From assembly GCA_027858355.1 (NCBI GenBank), contig JAQICW010000594.1, forward strand, positions 1-7,875: a stretch of 7,875 bases of DNA, given 5' to 3'. Source of the stretch: Desulfobacula sp. Its GTDB lineage: Bacteria; Desulfobacterota; Desulfobacteria; Desulfobacterales; Desulfobacteraceae. How positions within the stretch are numbered: position 1 is the first letter of the stretch; each line of letters begins with the position of its first letter. This document shows, in pieces, positions 5,086 to 7,875 of this stretch. The notes below the pieces were generated by a model. It did no database searches and was not told the DNA's origin. It worked only from the letters and a program-made list of their open reading frames with translations. A program made the position numbers and the translations under genes.

Positions 5086-5122
5086 AAAAAAACATGGCGG
5101 GAAGCCCATGGGCTGTTTCCAT
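5086..5122 (-). terminator. Probable terminator of the double-receiver kinase gene
   Basis: On the minus strand, just past the kinase stop, ATGG (5122-5119) and CCAT (5097-5094) can enclose AGCC-CATG-GGCT; alternatively CATGG and CCATG pair around an 8-base loop. Seven T's (5092-5086) follow. The stem is less regular than that of the facing pyrophosphatase terminator. Confidence 0.5.
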
Positions 5123-5125
5123 ACC

Positions 5126-7099
5126 CTATCCTCTTAAAGGGGTCTTAAACACTGTATTCAATTTTTCAGACAATTTTACGATATCAAAAGGTTTGGAAAT
5201 AGATCCATTGCATCCTTTTTTCATCATTTTTTGAATTTCTGTTTCCCGGCTGTAACCTGAGGATACAAGCACTCTCATTCCCGGATCAAGTGCCCTGATT
5301 TTTTCAAAGGTTTCCTCTCCATTCATCTTAGGCATTACCATATCAAGGATAACAAGGTCTATTTTTTGATTTTTGGCTTTTAAAACCTCTATGGCGTCAA
5401 ACCCGTTTGACACTGCTTTAACTTGATATCCAAGATGTTCCAACATCTCAGAACAAACTTCGATCACCCCTTTTTCATCATCAACCAATAAAACCATGCC
5501 TTTTCCATTGAAAATCATCTCTTTTTCTTCAGACACTTTACCAGGGGTTATCTTTGCCCGGCTGGCTGGCAGGAAAAACATAAAAGAGCTGCCTTTTCCT
5601 GGTTTACTTGTGACCTTAAATATTCCCTTATGGCTCTTTATAATCCCATAGGCTGTGGCAAGGCCAAGACCAGTACCCTGACCTCTTTCTTTTGTAGTGA
5701 AAAACGGATCAAAAATCCGTGTCATAATCTCATCATTCATTCCAATGCCCGTGTCAGTGACCGTCACTTTTACATATGCGCCGCTCTTTTCAAGCCCGAA
5801 CTCATCCACCTTAAATTCATCCATAACAAAATTTTCAGATTTTATTAGAATTTTACCACCATTCGGCATTGCCTGCCATGCATTGACAAAAAGGTTCATT
5901 AATACCTGTTTAATCAAGCCTTCATCCACTATGGTTCCCCATAATTGCTTGTCCAGAGAGTGCTCAATCCATATATCTTTTTTTGTCCTGCCAAACAATT
6001 TTGCAGTCATTTTTAAAAGATAATTCAGGTTAACAAGACTGGTCTCCTGGGATGTTTTCTGTGCAAACCCCAATAATTGCCTGGCCATTTCCGCACCACT
6101 GAAAACATAGGCATCGATATTGGAAAGCCTTTTATATTCTTCGCTGCCCTGTTCAAACCCGCTTTTTACAAGGGATGAATATCCTTGAATACCCATTAGG
6201 ATATTATTAAAATCATGGGCAATCCCTCCGGCAAGGGTTCCAATAGCGTCCATTTTCTGGGCCTGCCTAAGCTGGTCTTCCAGGGCCACTCTTTCTGTCA
6301 CATCCCTTGCCACAGCATATACACCGTTGAATTCTTCTCTATTATCACTGGCAGGCAAATGCATGGGAGTTGTTTTAAGTTCCATAAAAGCAAATGATTC
6401 ATATGGATCATATTGTGAGGTTTTATTTCCTGCCTTTTTAAACCTGAAAAGCATATCCTGCCCGTCATTGACCTGTTTGTCATATTGGTCAAACCGCGTC
6501 AGGATGGAAGCTTTTGAAAGGTCTTCCTTATGAAGAATATTTTTAAAACCCGTTCCAATCAAATCTTTTTTAGCAAATCCCAGAACCTTTTCAAACTGAT
6601 GGTTAACAAAGGTAAAACAGCCCTGCTTATCAAGGGTAAAAATTAAATCCGGAGAATTATTCACCATGTATTCATATTGTCTCTCAGATGCTTCAAGTCT
6701 TGCAGACACAGCTTTTTTATCTGCTATTAATTTTTTCTGAGAAAGTGCATTTTTTACAGTTTTCACCAGCTCTGCATATTCAAAAGGCTTTTTAAGATAA
6801 TCCCAGGCACCGATTTTAAGGGCTCTGATGGCAGATTCAACAGATGCATAGCCTGTGATAATAATAATCAAGGCCTCTTCATCTATGGCAAAAATATGTT
6901 CCATTACTTCATACCCATTCATTCCGGGCATGCTCACATCAAGCAATACAAGATCAAATTTTTGTTGCTCAAATATCCTTATTGCTTCATTGCCGTCATA
7001 GGCACCTGTTGTTTGAAAACCTTCTCTTTTCAAACAAAGAGTAATATTTTCAACAATCCTTTTTTCGTCATCTACAACAAGTATATGTTTCGGACTCAT
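5126..7099 (-). CDS. Hybrid sensor histidine kinase with two receivers, REC-PAS-HisKA-HATPase-REC
   Basis: A soluble 657-residue hybrid kinase without membrane helices. The N-terminal receiver (4-120) has Asp10/Asp11, phosphoacceptor Asp54, Thr82 and Lys104. A linker leads to a PAS domain (about 138-270) ending in the typical DVTER. HisKA carries His295 in GGIAHDFNNIL. The ATPase domain has Asn402/Asn406, DTGIGM (449-454), FDPFFTTK (463-470) and GQGTGLGL (473-480). The C-terminal receiver has Asp540/Asp541, Asp586, Ser614 at the Thr/Ser switch position and Lys636. Every phosphotransfer residue is intact. The N-terminal receiver suggests that another kinase feeds into it, making it a mid-cascade integrator. 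The start is set by the receiver fold beginning at residue 4; the ribosome site (GGA, 8 bases upstream) is weak. The gene follows the oxidoreductase by 53 bp on the same strand, so co-transcription is possible. Its PAS ligand and output partner are unknown. Confidence 0.94.
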   Translation of the reverse strand: MSPKHILVVDDEKRIVENITLCLKREGFQTTGAYDGNEAIRIFEQQKFDLVLLDVSMPGMNGYEVMEHIFAIDEEALIIIITGYASVESAIRALKIGAWDYLKKPFEYAELVKTVKNALSQKKLIADKKAVSARLEASERQYEYMVNNSPDLIFTLDKQGCFTFVNHQFEKVLGFAKKDLIGTGFKNILHKEDLSKASILTRFDQYDKQVNDGQDMLFRFKKAGNKTSQYDPYESFAFMELKTTPMHLPASDNREEFNGVYAVARDVTERVALEDQLRQAQKMDAIGTLAGGIAHDFNNILMGIQGYSSLVKSGFEQGSEEYKRLSNIDAYVFSGAEMARQLLGFAQKTSQETSLVNLNYLLKMTAKLFGRTKKDIWIEHSLDKQLWGTIVDEGLIKQVLMNLFVNAWQAMPNGGKILIKSENFVMDEFKVDEFGLEKSGAYVKVTVTDTGIGMNDEIMTRIFDPFFTTKERGQGTGLGLATAYGIIKSHKGIFKVTSKPGKGSSFMFFLPASRAKITPGKVSEEKEMIFNGKGMVLLVDDEKGVIEVCSEMLEHLGYQVKAVSNGFDAIEVLKAKNQKIDLVILDMVMPKMNGEETFEKIRALDPGMRVLVSSGYSRETEIQKMMKKGCNGSISKPFDIVKLSEKLNTVFKTPLRG

Positions 7100-7117
7100 T
7101 TAATATCCATATTATAA

Positions 7118-7144
7118 TTAATATTATTTTTATATTAATATTAA
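7118..7144. repeat. 9-bp AT-only inverted repeat between oxidoreductase and kinase genes
   Basis: TTAATATTA (7118-7126) and TAATATTAA (7136-7144) with a 9-base centre. It consists only of A and T, so it is a poor hairpin and not a terminator; it may be an operator or simple AT-rich spacer in front of the kinase. Confidence 0.35.
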
Positions 7145-7152
7145 GGCAAATC

Positions 7153-7875
7153 TTATCCAATGACCTTGGCTTTTTCATAACAGACAAGGCCGCATCTTAA
7201 ACATCTGTTTGCTTCAGCCCTGGCTTGTTCTTCTGAAAAGCCCGTTGAAAATTTATCAATAGAATTCTTTTCAGCCTGACCCGATTCCATTATATTTCTG
7301 GGGAAGGTTGCAACATTATTCAAAGCTGAAACATCCTGAAGCATAGTTTGTTCTGTAATAAATTTGGAAGGCTCCTGAAATTGGATTCCATACATCAGGT
7401 TATGAATTGCTGCCGCAGCTTTTCTGCCACCATTGATAGCTGCCACAGCAGAAGAATACTCACTAATGGCATCTTGACTTGAAAGCAACCCCAGTTCTTT
7501 GTTTGAATCTGGTTTTTTCTGCAATTCAAGACCTTCCCAGGCCAGTGGCCCGTTATTTTCAATCAGGTCTTCTTCCTGTCCTTCTTTTCCTGCAGGAATA
7601 AAAACAAGCTCTGGAAATCTGCCCGAACCAATGATCAAGGTGTCTGTATCCATAACCTGTTTCATTCCCGTATCAAGATCTGCATATTCAATCGCATTTA
7701 ACTGCCCATCTTCACCCATTACCTTCGTGATTCCGGAATGATAAATCAGAGTGGCGCCAGCCTTTGATAATTCATCAAAAGCTTGAGGGTCAAAGGAAGC
7801 CTCATCAGCTTGTTTTCTTGAAATAGGGGTTATGTTCTTTGACCCAATTACTTTATAATTGTGCACAGCTTCAAG
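7153..7875 (-). CDS. FAD-dependent pyridine nucleotide-disulfide type oxidoreductase, C-terminal part (GltD/NfnB-like)
   Basis: The last 240 residues of a larger protein whose start lies beyond the right edge. The frame is open to position 7875 (LEAVHNYK...), so the internal GTG at 7866 is not the start. TDTLIIGSGRFPEL matches the segment where this family closes its NAD(P)H-binding domain. AVAAINGGRKAAAAIHNLMYG matches the conserved helix near the second FAD contact. The C-terminal CLRCGLVC (Cys-x2-Cys-x3-Cys) after EEQARAEANR is the short cysteine tail of glutamate-synthase-beta-like oxidoreductases, likely binding an iron-sulfur cluster or contacting a partner. The usual GD before the last FAD helix appears as SSQDAIS, a small deviation. 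Such proteins move electrons between NAD(P)H and ferredoxin or other subunits; the partner here is outside the window. The nucleotide-binding GxGxxG motifs are also outside. Confidence 0.8.
   Translation of the reverse strand, partial: LEAVHNYKVIGSKNITPISRKQADEASFDPQAFDELSKAGATLIYHSGITKVMGEDGQLNAIEYADLDTGMKQVMDTDTLIIGSGRFPELVFIPAGKEGQEEDLIENNGPLAWEGLELQKKPDSNKELGLLSSQDAISEYSSAVAAINGGRKAAAAIHNLMYGIQFQEPSKFITEQTMLQDVSALNNVATFPRNIMESGQAEKNSIDKFSTGFSEEQARAEANRCLRCGLVCYEKAKVIG

Noticed and set aside
7153..7866. Taking the GTG at 7866 as the start of the oxidoreductase
   Set aside because: The frame stays open to the window edge, and the FAD and NAD(P)H nucleotide-binding motifs of the family are missing from the visible part, so the gene is truncated by the window.
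1..7875. CRISPR array, tRNA, rRNA, intact insertion sequence
   Set aside because: No regularly spaced direct repeats, cloverleaf, ribosomal RNA sequence or transposase with terminal repeats was found on either strand.

Overview
The window is AT-rich, gene-sparse DNA from what is probably a sulfate-reducing or related deltaproteobacterium (Desulfobacterota, Desulfobacteraceae-like). This rests on the protein families seen: two multidomain hybrid histidine kinases of the HDFNN type, a family II (Mn-dependent) pyrophosphatase, a Cys-tailed FAD oxidoreductase and a GEMM-type riboswitch. It is an inference, because no marker gene is present.

Left part (1-2880, all on the minus strand). A hybrid sensor kinase with GAF, HisKA, HATPase and receiver domains (710-2677) has its own sigma70-like promoter. 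Downstream lies a second unit: a near-consensus promoter (614-642), a GEMM/c-di-GMP-I-like riboswitch (about 519-605), a strong intrinsic terminator as expression platform (472-515), a 50-codon small ORF (305-457), and the start of a membrane protein that leaves the left edge. The membrane protein resembles the sensor region of membrane diguanylate cyclases. The likely logic is a cyclic-dinucleotide-sensing RNA controlling a cyclic-dinucleotide-related gene. The neighbouring kinase carries two degenerate MshEN-like motifs at its N-terminus, a fold that binds c-di-GMP in other proteins.

Middle part (2880-4010, mostly non-coding). It holds several inverted repeats, a small orphan three-helix membrane protein on the plus strand (3216-3554), and an apparent minus-strand transcription unit of about 220 nt (promoter 3839-3867, intrinsic terminator 3613-3655). 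That unit contains several hairpins and a protein-like 28-codon ORF, and is the best candidate here for an undescribed small RNA or small gene.

Right part. A plus-strand manganese-dependent inorganic pyrophosphatase (4027-4947) has a palindrome at its predicted transcription start and its own terminator (4995-5044). Converging on it is a minus-strand double-receiver hybrid kinase (REC-PAS-HisKA-HATPase-REC, 5126-7099). This kinase follows, after 53 bp, the C-terminal 240 residues of an FAD-dependent oxidoreductase that runs off the right edge (7153-7875). The last two may be co-transcribed, which would tie the kinase to redox metabolism.

No tRNA, rRNA, CRISPR array or intact insertion sequence was found.
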